A DNA stretch of 64,000 bases from positions 616,090 through 680,089 of the forward strand of contig DEXK01000011.1 in the NCBI GenBank assembly GCA_002364085.1, read 5' to 3'. Below the pieces are notes generated by a model, which saw nothing but the letters and a program-made list of their open reading frames with translations, had not been told where the DNA came from and searched no databases. Source of the DNA: Balneolaceae bacterium UBA3186. GTDB taxonomy: Bacteria; Bacteroidota; Rhodothermia; Balneolales; Balneolaceae. Position numbers and translations under genes: made by a program. Positions 54,951 through 62,535 of the stretch are shown here, piece after piece (within the stretch, counting starts at the first letter, position 1; every line of letters begins with the position of its first letter).

Positions 54951-55811
54951 TTATCTATTGCGACTTATTTTATACCGGAATTGAACTACTTCTTTATTCC
55001 ACAGAGTTAACGTTTGTTTTGCAGAAATACCTTCTTCATTTGAAGACACTATTAATAGATCTCTAAAAGAACGAATATATTGAGCCCATAAATCTCCTTT
55101 TGAATCTTCTAGCAGGAAATAAAAACCGGGGTCTCCAAACTTCTTACCTGATGAGTACAGATGAAGTTCTCCATCTTGACCTACACTTGGAGACATAATT
55201 ACTGTAGCATTTCCTTTGGGCAATGGGAAAACCGCTTTAATGCAAGACAACCCGGATGGTAATGTACATACAGAATACACTCCTGAATATAGCACTTGCC
55301 CCGTCGTCTTAAAGGTTCGATACCAAATTGTGTATTTTATTTCCTCAGAATCAGGATCTGTAAGTGTAATTATTTCACTACTTATTTCCTCTGATGAAGA
55401 GATGCTTTCTGTTGGAATATTGAGTTGATCAATTCGTTTGCTGAATAACATTTTTACAAGGTTGCCAAAAACTTTAAAAACAAGGTTCCAGCTTACAGAC
55501 AATTCTAAATTGTAATCAGCTGTTTTTTGATAAAACTCAATTACACTAGTTGAAAGCTTTTTTAACTCATCTTCAGTTAATCCCAGCAGTTCAATAGATG
55601 AGATAAGACCCTAAGATTTGACGTTTCTTTCTATAACTAATCCTTCATCTTGTGCTAATTCTTTTACGAACTCATCTGATATCCAATCACTTTTTCCAAA
55701 AGGTCCCATCAACCATGGAACAGTTTTTGACTCGATTCTTTTACCCCATACTATAATCCATTGCTGAGTAAACCAATCCTGGAATTTTTGCTTATGATAA
55801 GCGAGTCTCAT
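54951..55811 (-). pseudogene. Gene interrupted by one in-frame TAG, partner of the CrtA-like gene
   Basis: From ATG 55811 a frame codes 66 residues and meets TAG at 55613-55611. The same frame continues without another stop for 36 codons and then the 183-residue segment to 54951, giving 285 sense codons around one amber codon. The sequence across the stop (LVIERNVKS, stop, GLISSIELLGLTEDELKKLS) reads like one continuous protein. No ATG follows the stop for some distance; a TTG at 55502 could restart. Either a recent nonsense mutation or, less likely, readthrough. Its ATG overlaps the upstream CrtA-like stop (ATGA). Family unknown. Confidence 0.75.
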
Positions 55812-56527
55812 TTTGATTGGTCAACGTTAGGTTTAGGAATGATATTAGTACGTCCCTTCCATTCCCCAAATTCTGCAATTGGTTTAAACCGAAGCGTTGT
55901 AAACTGAAAGTGAAAATCTTTCCTCTCTCTTTCTTTCATTGCTTTTGCATGTCTTTTCGGTCTTGGTATAGAACTGTGACCATGGACCATATCTAACATT
56001 TCCTGTTGTGATTTCCATATCGAAAAAGTTGAAACTGTTCTCGGATACCTGATTGATGCCATGGAAAAAGCAGTTCCGGGATGATCACGTACTAATTCCT
56101 CAACCGGTCGTCCCCAGCGAATAAATCTAGGCACCTGAAAGAGCTTCATCCTTGCAATAGTTACAGCTACAACAGGCTCGTTATGAGCATCTATTTCTAT
56201 ATTTTTATTTGGGATTTTAAATTCATCAATATGTCCCCATTGCCTTAAATATTGTAACCTAGTATGCCATCCTTTAGAGAGAACTTTTCCAAGTTTATCC
56301 GTTTCCAAAAACTTATCAATTGAGGCTTCATCTTCCCATTGAGCAAAAACTGCTAGTTCTTTGATCAACATTCTGGATGGTGAAAAAACTGGTGATCCCA
56401 GTTTCATTGACATCATACATTCAGCATGAATTAAACCTGATATATCATTAGAATTAGGAGGCTTCCAAAAAGCTTTAAGAGAAGTAGCAATTGATGTTCT
56501 TACAAGATGATAAGTAAATACACTCAT
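55808..56527 (-). CDS. Spheroidene monooxygenase (CrtA)-like protein
   Basis: 239 residues. VAVTIARMKLFQVPRFIRW, GTAFSMASIRYPRTVSTFSIWKSQQEMLDMVHG and the C-terminal FTTLRFKPIAEFGEWKGR match the CrtA-like group (heme-dependent carotenoid ketolase and relatives), at the family's usual size. No carotenoid genes are in the window, so a carotenoid role is unproven. Translationally coupled to the broken gene downstream. Confidence 0.75.
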   Translation of the reverse strand: MSVFTYHLVRTSIATSLKAFWKPPNSNDISGLIHAECMMSMKLGSPVFSPSRMLIKELAVFAQWEDEASIDKFLETDKLGKVLSKGWHTRLQYLRQWGHIDEFKIPNKNIEIDAHNEPVVAVTIARMKLFQVPRFIRWGRPVEELVRDHPGTAFSMASIRYPRTVSTFSIWKSQQEMLDMVHGHSSIPRPKRHAKAMKERERKDFHFQFTTLRFKPIAEFGEWKGRTNIIPKPNVDQSK

Positions 56528-56654
56528 ACTTTAAAAATAAGCTTAAGCTTTGTTCTGATTTGAAACAAAGTATAGTAAATCTTTTTTTCATATAACGGTT
56601 TGGTTTTGATACGCTTCAGGATTTCAGAAAAAGCTTACAATTAAACCGACCTTT

Positions 56655-56802
56655 AGAATTATTGGCGAGCCAAGAACGCAATGAAATCGACGGCTCCGAA
56701 GGAGCAATCATTACATTCAGGATGATTCTTGAATGTGTATCATACGAGCGAAAATCTTTTGTAATGATTAGTCGATGTAATGGAGTTCGCGCCAATAATT
56801 CT
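56655..56802. repeat. Multibranched imperfect palindrome (structured RNA or dispersed element)
   Basis: A 13-bp terminal inverted repeat AGAATTATTGGCG (56655-56667) pairs with 56790-56802. Inside, ATCGAC (56686-56691) pairs with GTCGAT (56771-56776), AATCATTAC (56706-56714) pairs with GTAATGATT (56761-56769), GCTCC-GAA-GGAGC (56693-56705) forms a hairpin, and ACATTCA/TGAATGT (56713-56719, 56730-56736) another. The first and last stems are coaxially compatible. It could be a small RNA, a MITE-like element, or a family-wide intergenic repeat. Confidence 0.6.
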
Positions 56803-56810
56803 TGTCGGGA

Positions 56811-56863
56811 GCTTTTGGTACTGGCGCCTGTGCTGAGGAAGCTCAGTAGCGGCACAAAAGTAC
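56811..56863. repeat. Second folded segment of the same intergenic element
   Basis: GTACT (56818-56822) pairs with AGTAC (56859-56863), and GTGCTGAG (56830-56837) pairs with CTCA (56842-56845) plus GCAC (56852-56855) around loop GAAG. It follows the palindrome by 8 nt and resembles GTACTTTT-type intergenic repeats that I recall from Bacteroidota genomes. Confidence 0.4.
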
Positions 56864-57030
56864 ATAGAACTAAAAAACTGAATCCCAAAAAAAGACTAAA
56901 TTTAGTACAAATGCATCTACTTTTGATTTGTCCAAAGGGCACATACAGAGATAAAGAGTAAGAATTATTACAAATCACAGACTCTTCTCATTGAAAAAGA
57001 ACACAGTAATTTATTACCGGCAGTTAACCA

Positions 57031-57069
57031 TTCGTGAAGATTCTTCGCAAGTATGCTCAGAATGACAAA
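57031..57069 (-). repeat. GTCATTCTGAGC-type dispersed repeat
   Basis: On the minus strand it reads GTCATTCTGAGCATACTTGC and then GAAGAATCTTCACGAA. This fits a dispersed intergenic element (GTCATTCTGAGC...GAAGAATCT) that I recall as common in Bacteroidota. It ends 7 nt before the lepB stop side. Confidence 0.6.
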
Positions 57070-57075
57070 ATTTCT

Positions 57076-58209
57076 CTACTCTATCAACTTAAGAATACGA
57101 TTGAATCTCGGAACGCCTTTATCGTGAGAGTACCAAACAATAAAGCCTTTTCCTATTATGTGATCTTTAGGTACAAACCCCCAGAAACGACTGTCCTCAC
57201 TATTATCTCGGTTATCACCCATCGCAAAGTAATAGTTTTGTTGAACAACATATTTGTTCGTTTCTTCACCATTTATAAAAATCTTACCATCCTTACGCTC
57301 AAGCCTGTTGTTTTCATACCGTTCGATAAGATCTTTATAAATAAACCAATTCTGATTATTTAGTTCGATCTCCTGTCCTTCAAATGGTATCACCACGGGC
57401 TGAAAGTTGTCCTGACTTCGGAAAGCTTTTGCAAAATCATAGGTTGATCTTGTAGATGCATAACCACGATCCGTTTCGCCTTCTGGAGTCATACTTAACC
57501 AAAGTGAATCAAGTTCGGGCCAGTTTTGAATTTCTTCTACTGCTTCTTTGGTCAAATTCACCAAGTAAGTATCACCACCGATATAATCAATAAAAACATC
57601 ATTTCCACCAGGAATATTCTGAAGTGCACCGGCACCAACAGATCTCATTTTGGCTTCACTTAAACGGACTTTGTCATTCATTTTTAGGAAGTAATGCTTC
57701 TGCAATCCTTCGTGATTGAGCTCTTCTTCTCCATTTATATAAACGACTTTATTTCTGATCTCCAGAGTATCTCCTGCAACAGCAACAGCACGCTTTATAT
57801 AATTTGTTTTTTGGGAAATGGGTTTAATCTCGTGAGGCACATTAAAAACAATGATATCATTTCTTTCCACATCTCTAAATCCTGGAATTCTTGTAGATGG
57901 AAGTTTAACACCCGGCAAGCACCATTGTGTAAACGGAACACAAATCCCCATAGGTGTTCTCGGACCGTAAGTAAGATTTGAAACGATCAGAAAATCACCT
58001 ACCATCAAATTTTGTTCCATAGATGGCGTTGGAATTTTATATGAACCAAAAATTAAAGCTCTTAAAATAGCCGCTGCAAAAAAAGCGAATACCAAAGCAT
58101 CTACCCATTCACGAAGCCATGATTTAGCTTTTTTATCTTCTTCTAATCTTTCCTTCCTTCTTTGCCAAAATGAGCTTTTTTCATGCTCATCTGTTTTTTT
58201 GTCTTCCAA
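57076..58209 (-). CDS. lepB: Signal peptidase I
   Basis: 377 residues, the long Bacteroidota form. A transmembrane helix at about 34-54 follows a basic cytoplasmic tail. The catalytic Ser63 is in YKIPTPSMEQNLMVGD and the general-base Lys139 in TNYIKRAVAVAGD. A long insert (about 150-300) precedes the conserved YFAMGDNRDNSEDSRFWGFVP. It cleaves signal peptides from exported proteins. It follows a secreted protein and lepA on the same strand, the common lepA-lepB order. Confidence 0.95.
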   Translation of the reverse strand: MEDKKTDEHEKSSFWQRRKERLEEDKKAKSWLREWVDALVFAFFAAAILRALIFGSYKIPTPSMEQNLMVGDFLIVSNLTYGPRTPMGICVPFTQWCLPGVKLPSTRIPGFRDVERNDIIVFNVPHEIKPISQKTNYIKRAVAVAGDTLEIRNKVVYINGEEELNHEGLQKHYFLKMNDKVRLSEAKMRSVGAGALQNIPGGNDVFIDYIGGDTYLVNLTKEAVEEIQNWPELDSLWLSMTPEGETDRGYASTRSTYDFAKAFRSQDNFQPVVIPFEGQEIELNNQNWFIYKDLIERYENNRLERKDGKIFINGEETNKYVVQQNYYFAMGDNRDNSEDSRFWGFVPKDHIIGKGFIVWYSHDKGVPRFNRILKLIE

Positions 58210-58218
58210 TGTATTCTT

Positions 58219-58818
58219 TTAATTTAATTTTATATGAGAAGGTTGCTTAATTGGTTTAACCTCATGGTTTTTACCATCGCTTTCAATCAGGTACCATTTC
58301 ATTCGTTGTTCTTCGAAATAGTAATCTGAAAATTCAGCCGGTTCTGCTTCCAACAAAGCTTTCTCAAAAGTTCTCATAATTTGTGGCATCAGGTCTACAT
58401 ACTTACTGGCGGCTCCAAAAGTTACGCCATTTCCGAAAGGACCTGTAAAATCAAGCACTAGTAAAGGCACAGGTTCATCTGCAATAGGATCATCCACAAA
58501 AAACCAATATTCGAATTGGATTGCTTTTGCTAATCTGAAATTCTTCTCTTTTGAAAGACTTTCAAGTGTTTTAGTCGGATCACCAAATGCGCCCTGCAAC
58601 AGAGCTCTGATCTCAAGTGAAGACATTCCATCAATGGTCGTTTGTCCGTATAGACCTTGCCCTGTTAAATTGAAACTTCTGATCTTTGCTTCGTAATCAG
58701 CTACGTCTTCGTTTTCAACTTTCATTATTTCCGGTTCTTCAAACTGAGCGATTGCAGAAGTGCTTAGAAAAAATCCGACTATAAAAACCGGTAACAATAT
58801 CCTTAAAAAATCTATCAT
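58219..58818 (-). CDS. Hypothetical secreted protein between lepA and lepB
   Basis: 199 residues. N-terminus MIDFLRILLPVFIVGFFLST followed by SAIAQ gives a signal peptide cut after AIA. The mature protein is mostly beta (VPLLVLDFTGPFGNGVTFGAASKYV). Its stop lies 9 nt before the lepB ATG, and its ATG abuts the lepA stop, so the three form a unit. No family recognised. Confidence 0.7.
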   Translation of the reverse strand: MIDFLRILLPVFIVGFFLSTSAIAQFEEPEIMKVENEDVADYEAKIRSFNLTGQGLYGQTTIDGMSSLEIRALLQGAFGDPTKTLESLSKEKNFRLAKAIQFEYWFFVDDPIADEPVPLLVLDFTGPFGNGVTFGAASKYVDLMPQIMRTFEKALLEAEPAEFSDYYFEEQRMKWYLIESDGKNHEVKPIKQPSHIKLN

Positions 58819-60621
58819 TTATCTGTCATCCTCATCCATAGAAAGAACTGCTAAAAATGCCTCTTGAGGAATTTCTACAGAACCTACTTGTTTCATTCTC
58901 TTTTTACCTTCTTTCTGTTTCTCCAGAAGTTTTCTTTTACGTGAAATATCTCCACCATAACATTTTGCTGTAACATCTTTTCGCAAAGCTCTCACAGAAT
59001 CTCTTGCAATAATTCTACTACCAATTGCAGCCTGAACAGCAACTTCATATTGTTGTCTCGGAATTAATTCCTTCAGTTTAGCGCAAACACGTCTGCCTTG
59101 ATAATATGCTTTATCACGGTGAGTAATACTCGAAAGTGCATCCACCTGTTCCCCATTCAATAGAATATCTAATCGAACAAGATCTCCTTTTCGGTATTCG
59201 ATGAATTCATAATCCAATGAAGCATAACCTCGGGTTCCGGATTTCAGCTTATCATAGAAATCAAAAACAACTTCAGCCATCGGTATCTCATACGTAATTT
59301 CGACCCGATTATTTTGCATGAAAATCTGATTTACGTAAACACCTCTTCTCTCCTGGCACAATTTCATGATCGGACCGATATAATCCGCTGGCGTAATAAT
59401 GCTGGCTTTTATATAAGGCTCAAAAATGGCATCGATATCTCCCACTTCCGGCATTTGGCTCGGGTTATCCACCTGAATAGATTTGCCCTCTTCCAGCTTA
59501 ACTTCGTATTGAACGTTAGGAACCGTTGTAATAATGTCAATATTGAACTCTCTGTCCAACCGCTCTTGCACAATTTCCATATGAAGAAGCCCAAGAAATC
59601 CTGCTCGGAAACCAAATCCTAACGCCTTCGATGTTTCAGGCTCATAAGAAAGAGATGCATCATTTAGCTGTAGCTTTTCTAATGCAGAACGTAAATCTTC
59701 AAAATCTTCTGCTTGTGTAGGATAAATTCCTGAGAAAACCATCGGCTTTGATTCCTGATATCCCGGAATTGCTTCCGTAGCAGGATTATTAACGGTAGTA
59801 ATCGTATCACCAACCCTTACATCCTGTAAAGATTTCACACTTCCGATCACATAGCCAACTTCACCAGCTTTAAGTTCTTTAGCCGGCTCATATTTCATTC
59901 TTAGATAACCAATGTCCTCTGCATTATATTCTTCTTTGTTCGCCATGAATTTGAAAGCCTGCCCTTTTTTCAAAGTTCCTTCCATTACACGTACATAAGC
60001 CACTGAGCCTCGGTATGTGTTGAAAACGGAATCAAAAATCAGCGCACGAAGTGGTTTATCAACTTCTTGTTTTGGTCCCGGAACTCTTTCCACAATAGCT
60101 TCAAGTAAAGCGGGAACACCTTCTCCGGTTTTCCCTGATACATGCAGAATCTCTTCTCTTTCACAACCGATGAGATCAATCACTTGTTGACCAATTCCTT
60201 CCGGGTCAGCGCCGGGCAGGTCAATTTTATTGAGAACAGGAATGATCTCCAGATTCTGGTCTATTGCCTGATATAAATTCGAAATAGTCTGAGCTTCAAT
60301 TCCCTGAGCGGCATCCACAACTAAAATAGCTCCTTCACAAGCCTTTAATGCCCTGGAAACTTCATAAGCAAAATCAACGTGACCGGGAGTGTCAATCAGA
60401 TTAAAACTGTATTGCTCTCCACTCGGACGTTTATAATCTATTTTAATGGCATGACTCTTAATCGTAATACCACGTTCGCGCTCCAGATCCATATCATCAA
60501 GAACCTGCTCTTGCATTTCTCTTTCACTGATAGTTCCTGTTGATTGTAAAAGTCGATCAGCGAGCGTAGATTTCCCGTGGTCGATGTGAGCAATTATGCA
60601 AAAATTACGAATGTTGTTCAT
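58819..60621 (-). CDS. lepA: Elongation factor 4 (LepA)
   Basis: 600 residues, the expected length. G1 AHIDHGKSTLADRLL, G2/effector ERERGITIKS, G3 DTPGHVDFAYE, G4 NKIDLPGADP, and the LepA-specific C-terminus (RKDVTAKCYGGDISRKRKLLEKQKEGKKRM) are all present. It back-translocates or helps ribosomes during stress. It heads the lepA-orphan-lepB unit. Confidence 0.97.
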   Translation of the reverse strand: MNNIRNFCIIAHIDHGKSTLADRLLQSTGTISEREMQEQVLDDMDLERERGITIKSHAIKIDYKRPSGEQYSFNLIDTPGHVDFAYEVSRALKACEGAILVVDAAQGIEAQTISNLYQAIDQNLEIIPVLNKIDLPGADPEGIGQQVIDLIGCEREEILHVSGKTGEGVPALLEAIVERVPGPKQEVDKPLRALIFDSVFNTYRGSVAYVRVMEGTLKKGQAFKFMANKEEYNAEDIGYLRMKYEPAKELKAGEVGYVIGSVKSLQDVRVGDTITTVNNPATEAIPGYQESKPMVFSGIYPTQAEDFEDLRSALEKLQLNDASLSYEPETSKALGFGFRAGFLGLLHMEIVQERLDREFNIDIITTVPNVQYEVKLEEGKSIQVDNPSQMPEVGDIDAIFEPYIKASIITPADYIGPIMKLCQERRGVYVNQIFMQNNRVEITYEIPMAEVVFDFYDKLKSGTRGYASLDYEFIEYRKGDLVRLDILLNGEQVDALSSITHRDKAYYQGRRVCAKLKELIPRQQYEVAVQAAIGSRIIARDSVRALRKDVTAKCYGGDISRKRKLLEKQKEGKKRMKQVGSVEIPQEAFLAVLSMDEDDR

Positions 60622-60705
60622 GTATGCGTTTAGTCCGTCTCTTTATAAGCCTGTAAAGATACAAAGAACGAATGAGGTACTAAAGCGATTGTTTAAACAA
60701 ACTGA

Positions 60706-61020
60706 TTATTTAGCAACAGCCCTTTCCATATTCTCCATCCAATAACTTTGAATGCACTCCCAATTTGGATTGGAGTAGGAAAGCAAATTGGATTTAAAAG
60801 ACCTGGGATATCCTTTTAGCTCTTTTTCTCTTTCAATAGCTTGATTGATATCGTAGTACTCTTCAACATATACCAATTTATTTAGCCCGAAATTTCCTTT
60901 ATAGCAATTCATTTTCAGAGCACGATGCTTTTTTAAGATGTTTTTCAGGTCGTTAGTTAACCCGATATAGATCATTTTAGAGCGATTACTGACTATATAG
61001 ATGTAATATTTTGGTCTCAT
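60706..61020 (-). CDS. GIY-YIG nuclease family protein
   Basis: 104 residues. YYIYIVSNRSKMIYIGLTND carries the GIY-YIG strand pair (here as YIYIV and YIGLT), followed by LVYVEEYYDINQAIEREKELKGY, the UPF0213/URI-type endonuclease domain. It probably acts alone on DNA; its biological role is unknown. A single small gene between lepA and the DUF77-like gene. Confidence 0.85.
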   Translation of the reverse strand: MRPKYYIYIVSNRSKMIYIGLTNDLKNILKKHRALKMNCYKGNFGLNKLVYVEEYYDINQAIEREKELKGYPRSFKSNLLSYSNPNWECIQSYWMENMERAVAK

Positions 61021-61087
61021 ACAATTTATCCTTTTTGCAAGTAAGACAGTTTCAAGCCAGTTCCTTACAAAAAAATTTAAATTATTT

Positions 61088-61333
61088 TTAACCCGCTTCG
61101 GGACTCAGCAACTCAACATGAAATCTGAACATTGCAGACTCCATAGCCATGATTTTGTACAATTCCTGAATGGCTTCAAAAACAACATCCGGATGTCCTA
61201 TTATAGTAGTGCCTAAGTAACCTACTTCAATTTCAACATCAAATTGAGCGAGATGCTCTAATATTTCCTGAACTTTCTCTCTTGGATTGTGAGTTTCTAA
61301 CGGAATGTATGTTAGCTGTGCTATCGTTTTCAT
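61088..61333 (-). CDS. Thiamine-binding/YkoF-like small protein (tentative)
   Basis: 81 residues: AQLTYIPLETHNPREKVQEIL, then VEIEVGYLGTTIIGHPDVVFEAIQELYKIM. The ferredoxin-like beta-alpha-beta pattern and the STxIxG-like strand TTIIGH recall the YkoF/MTH1187 thiamine-related family, which is slightly longer. The family call is weak. It diverges from the his operon. Confidence 0.55.
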   Translation of the reverse strand: MKTIAQLTYIPLETHNPREKVQEILEHLAQFDVEIEVGYLGTTIIGHPDVVFEAIQELYKIMAMESAMFRFHVELLSPEAG

Positions 61334-61495
61334 AAGTCTTAATTTTTTTCTTTTAAGGTAACCATCTCCTTAATAGGCTTCAAAGCCATCTTTAAATTAA
61401 GGAAACTTTAATGTTTGAAAATAGGTTGAACAGTTTATCAATTATTTAACATTTACAACTTTCTCCGTAACGATCTAATCCTTATCTTTTGAACA

Positions 61496-61573
61496 GTGAA
61501 AAGAACAAAATTACATATTTCCCATCCCCATCATGATGTCCATCATCTTCATCAAGGACATCATCACGCGTAA
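61496..61573 (+). CDS. hisL: Candidate his operon leader peptide
   Basis: A 25-codon ORF starting at GTG 61496 and ending TAA 61571-61573, too short for automatic calling. It encodes M-K-R-T-K-L-H-I-S followed by HPHHDVHHLHQGHHHA: ten histidines in 25 residues, in the same strand as and 58 nt upstream of hisG. An in-frame TGA at 61490-61492 leaves GTG as the only conventional start. Ribosome stalling at His codons when charged His-tRNA is scarce would give attenuation control, as for enterobacterial hisL, but a canonical terminator after it is not obvious. Confidence 0.8.
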   Translation: MKRTKLHISHPHHDVHHLHQGHHHA

Positions 61574-61589
61574 ATAGCGCCTTTTTCAC
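61533..61589 (+). promoter_or_regulatory. Pairing segments around the his leader (possible attenuator)
   Basis: A 9-bp stem ATGATGTCC (61533-61541) with GGACATCAT (61556-61564) lies over the densest His codons, so a stalled ribosome would melt it. A T5 tract (61582-61586) follows a weak GCG/CGC hairpin (61568-61570, 61578-61580). GTGAAAAG at the leader start can also pair with CTTTTTCAC (61581-61589) around one bulge. The exact switch is unclear. Confidence 0.5.
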
Positions 61590-61631
61590 ATACTCTATCT
61601 AAACTTTACATTACTACAATTTTACTGACTT

Positions 61632-62513
61632 ATGACCCGATCGAAAGATTCTTCGACTTCTCTACGCATTGCTATTCAAAAAAGTGGCCGACTCACTGAT
61701 AAAACTGTGAGCTTGTTACAAGGAATAGGCGTGGAATTTGATAATTATAAACGCAACCTCATGGTTAAAACCCGCAATTTCGATGTTGAGCTTTTGTTAC
61801 TTCGTGATGATGATATTCCCGAATATGTACAGGACGGAATTTGTGATCTTGGGTTTGTAGGTGCCAATGAGCGCACAGAAAAAAATTCGGATGTAACTGT
61901 ACTGAGAGGCCTGAATTATGGTCGTTGCAGATTATCTATTGCAGCACCAAAAAATGGTGGTCTTAAATCCGCATCTGATTTTGAAGGAAAAACTATAGCC
62001 ACCAGCTATCCTTTTATCACTCAGAAATATTTTGAAAATCAGAATATCAACGTAAAACTGGTTGAGATATCCGGTGCTGTTGAAATCACTCCTCAGCTTG
62101 GAGTAGCAGATGCTATTGCTGATTTGGTATCAACAGGTGGAACTCTCCGGGCAAACGGTTTGGAAGAGTTGATCACCATTATGGAATCTGAAACTGAATT
62201 AATTCAAACAAATCAGGAGCTTTCAGAAGGTAAGAAAGAACTTATCGAGAAATTTTTAGTAAGAATTGATGGTTATCAGCAGGCTAAAAAGAGCCGTTAC
62301 ATTATGATGAACGCTCCTACCGATTCCATCGAAAAAGTGAAAGCAATTATTCCATCCATGAAAAGTCCGACCATTGTACCTTTAGCTGAAAGTGATATGG
62401 TGGCAATACACACTGTGATCCCGATCACAAAATTCTGGACAGTGATGGAAGAATTAAAAGAAGTTGGTGCTACTGATATTGTGATGTTGCCAATTGAAAG
62501 CATGATCTTGTAG
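61632..62513 (+). CDS. hisG: ATP phosphoribosyltransferase, long form
   Basis: 293 residues. RIAIQKSGRLTDKTVSLLQGIG is the N-terminal start, then GRCRLSIAAPKNGGLKSASDFEGKTIATSYP and the PRPP/anion loop DLVSTGGTLRANGLEEL, followed by a ~75-residue C-terminal ACT-like regulatory domain (SPTIVPLAESDMVAIHTVI). This is the hexameric, histidine-inhibited form that needs no HisZ. It is the first committed step of histidine synthesis and the first gene of the his operon. Confidence 0.96.
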   Translation: MTRSKDSSTSLRIAIQKSGRLTDKTVSLLQGIGVEFDNYKRNLMVKTRNFDVELLLLRDDDIPEYVQDGICDLGFVGANERTEKNSDVTVLRGLNYGRCRLSIAAPKNGGLKSASDFEGKTIATSYPFITQKYFENQNINVKLVEISGAVEITPQLGVADAIADLVSTGGTLRANGLEELITIMESETELIQTNQELSEGKKELIEKFLVRIDGYQQAKKSRYIMMNAPTDSIEKVKAIIPSMKSPTIVPLAESDMVAIHTVIPITKFWTVMEELKEVGATDIVMLPIESMIL

Positions 62514-62535
62514 AATATTGAACAACGAATATCGA

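Larger units (their letters stand above)
56528..57075. other. 548-bp gene-free stretch
   Basis: It holds a multibranched palindrome (56655-56802), a second folded segment (56811-56863) and a dispersed GTCATTCTGAGC-type repeat (57031-57069). The open frames across it are explained by these palindromes and have no recognisable product. Confidence 0.7.
61334..61631 (+). promoter_or_regulatory. Upstream region of the histidine operon
   Basis: 298-bp spacer between divergent genes. Its right half contains the histidine-codon leader ORF (61496-61573) and pairing segments around it. The promoter is expected left of 61496; I could not identify a convincing TAnnTTTG. Confidence 0.6.

Noticed and set aside
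55611..55613. TAG as pyrrolysine or other recoded codon
   Set aside because: No pyrrolysine genes or stimulating structure are visible and the context offers nothing special; a nonsense mutation is simpler.
56655..56802. Integron attC site
   Set aside because: The imperfect palindrome has a suitable size, but I see no GTTRRRY/RYYYAAC core sites at its ends and no integrase.
56655..56863. RNase P RNA or tmRNA
   Set aside because: Neither the conserved P4-type sequence of RNase P nor a tRNA-Ala-like end with tag ORF is present.
56616..56978. Open frames on both strands across the palindromic gap (about 100-120 codons)
   Set aside because: They lie in a palindromic, multibranched region, have poor composition and no recognisable product; pairing of arms explains the open frames.
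61568..61586. Canonical terminator of the his attenuator
   Set aside because: The hairpin before T5 has only three G-C pairs; no GGCG-type 5' arm matching the GCGCC is present upstream, so a standard terminator is not supported.
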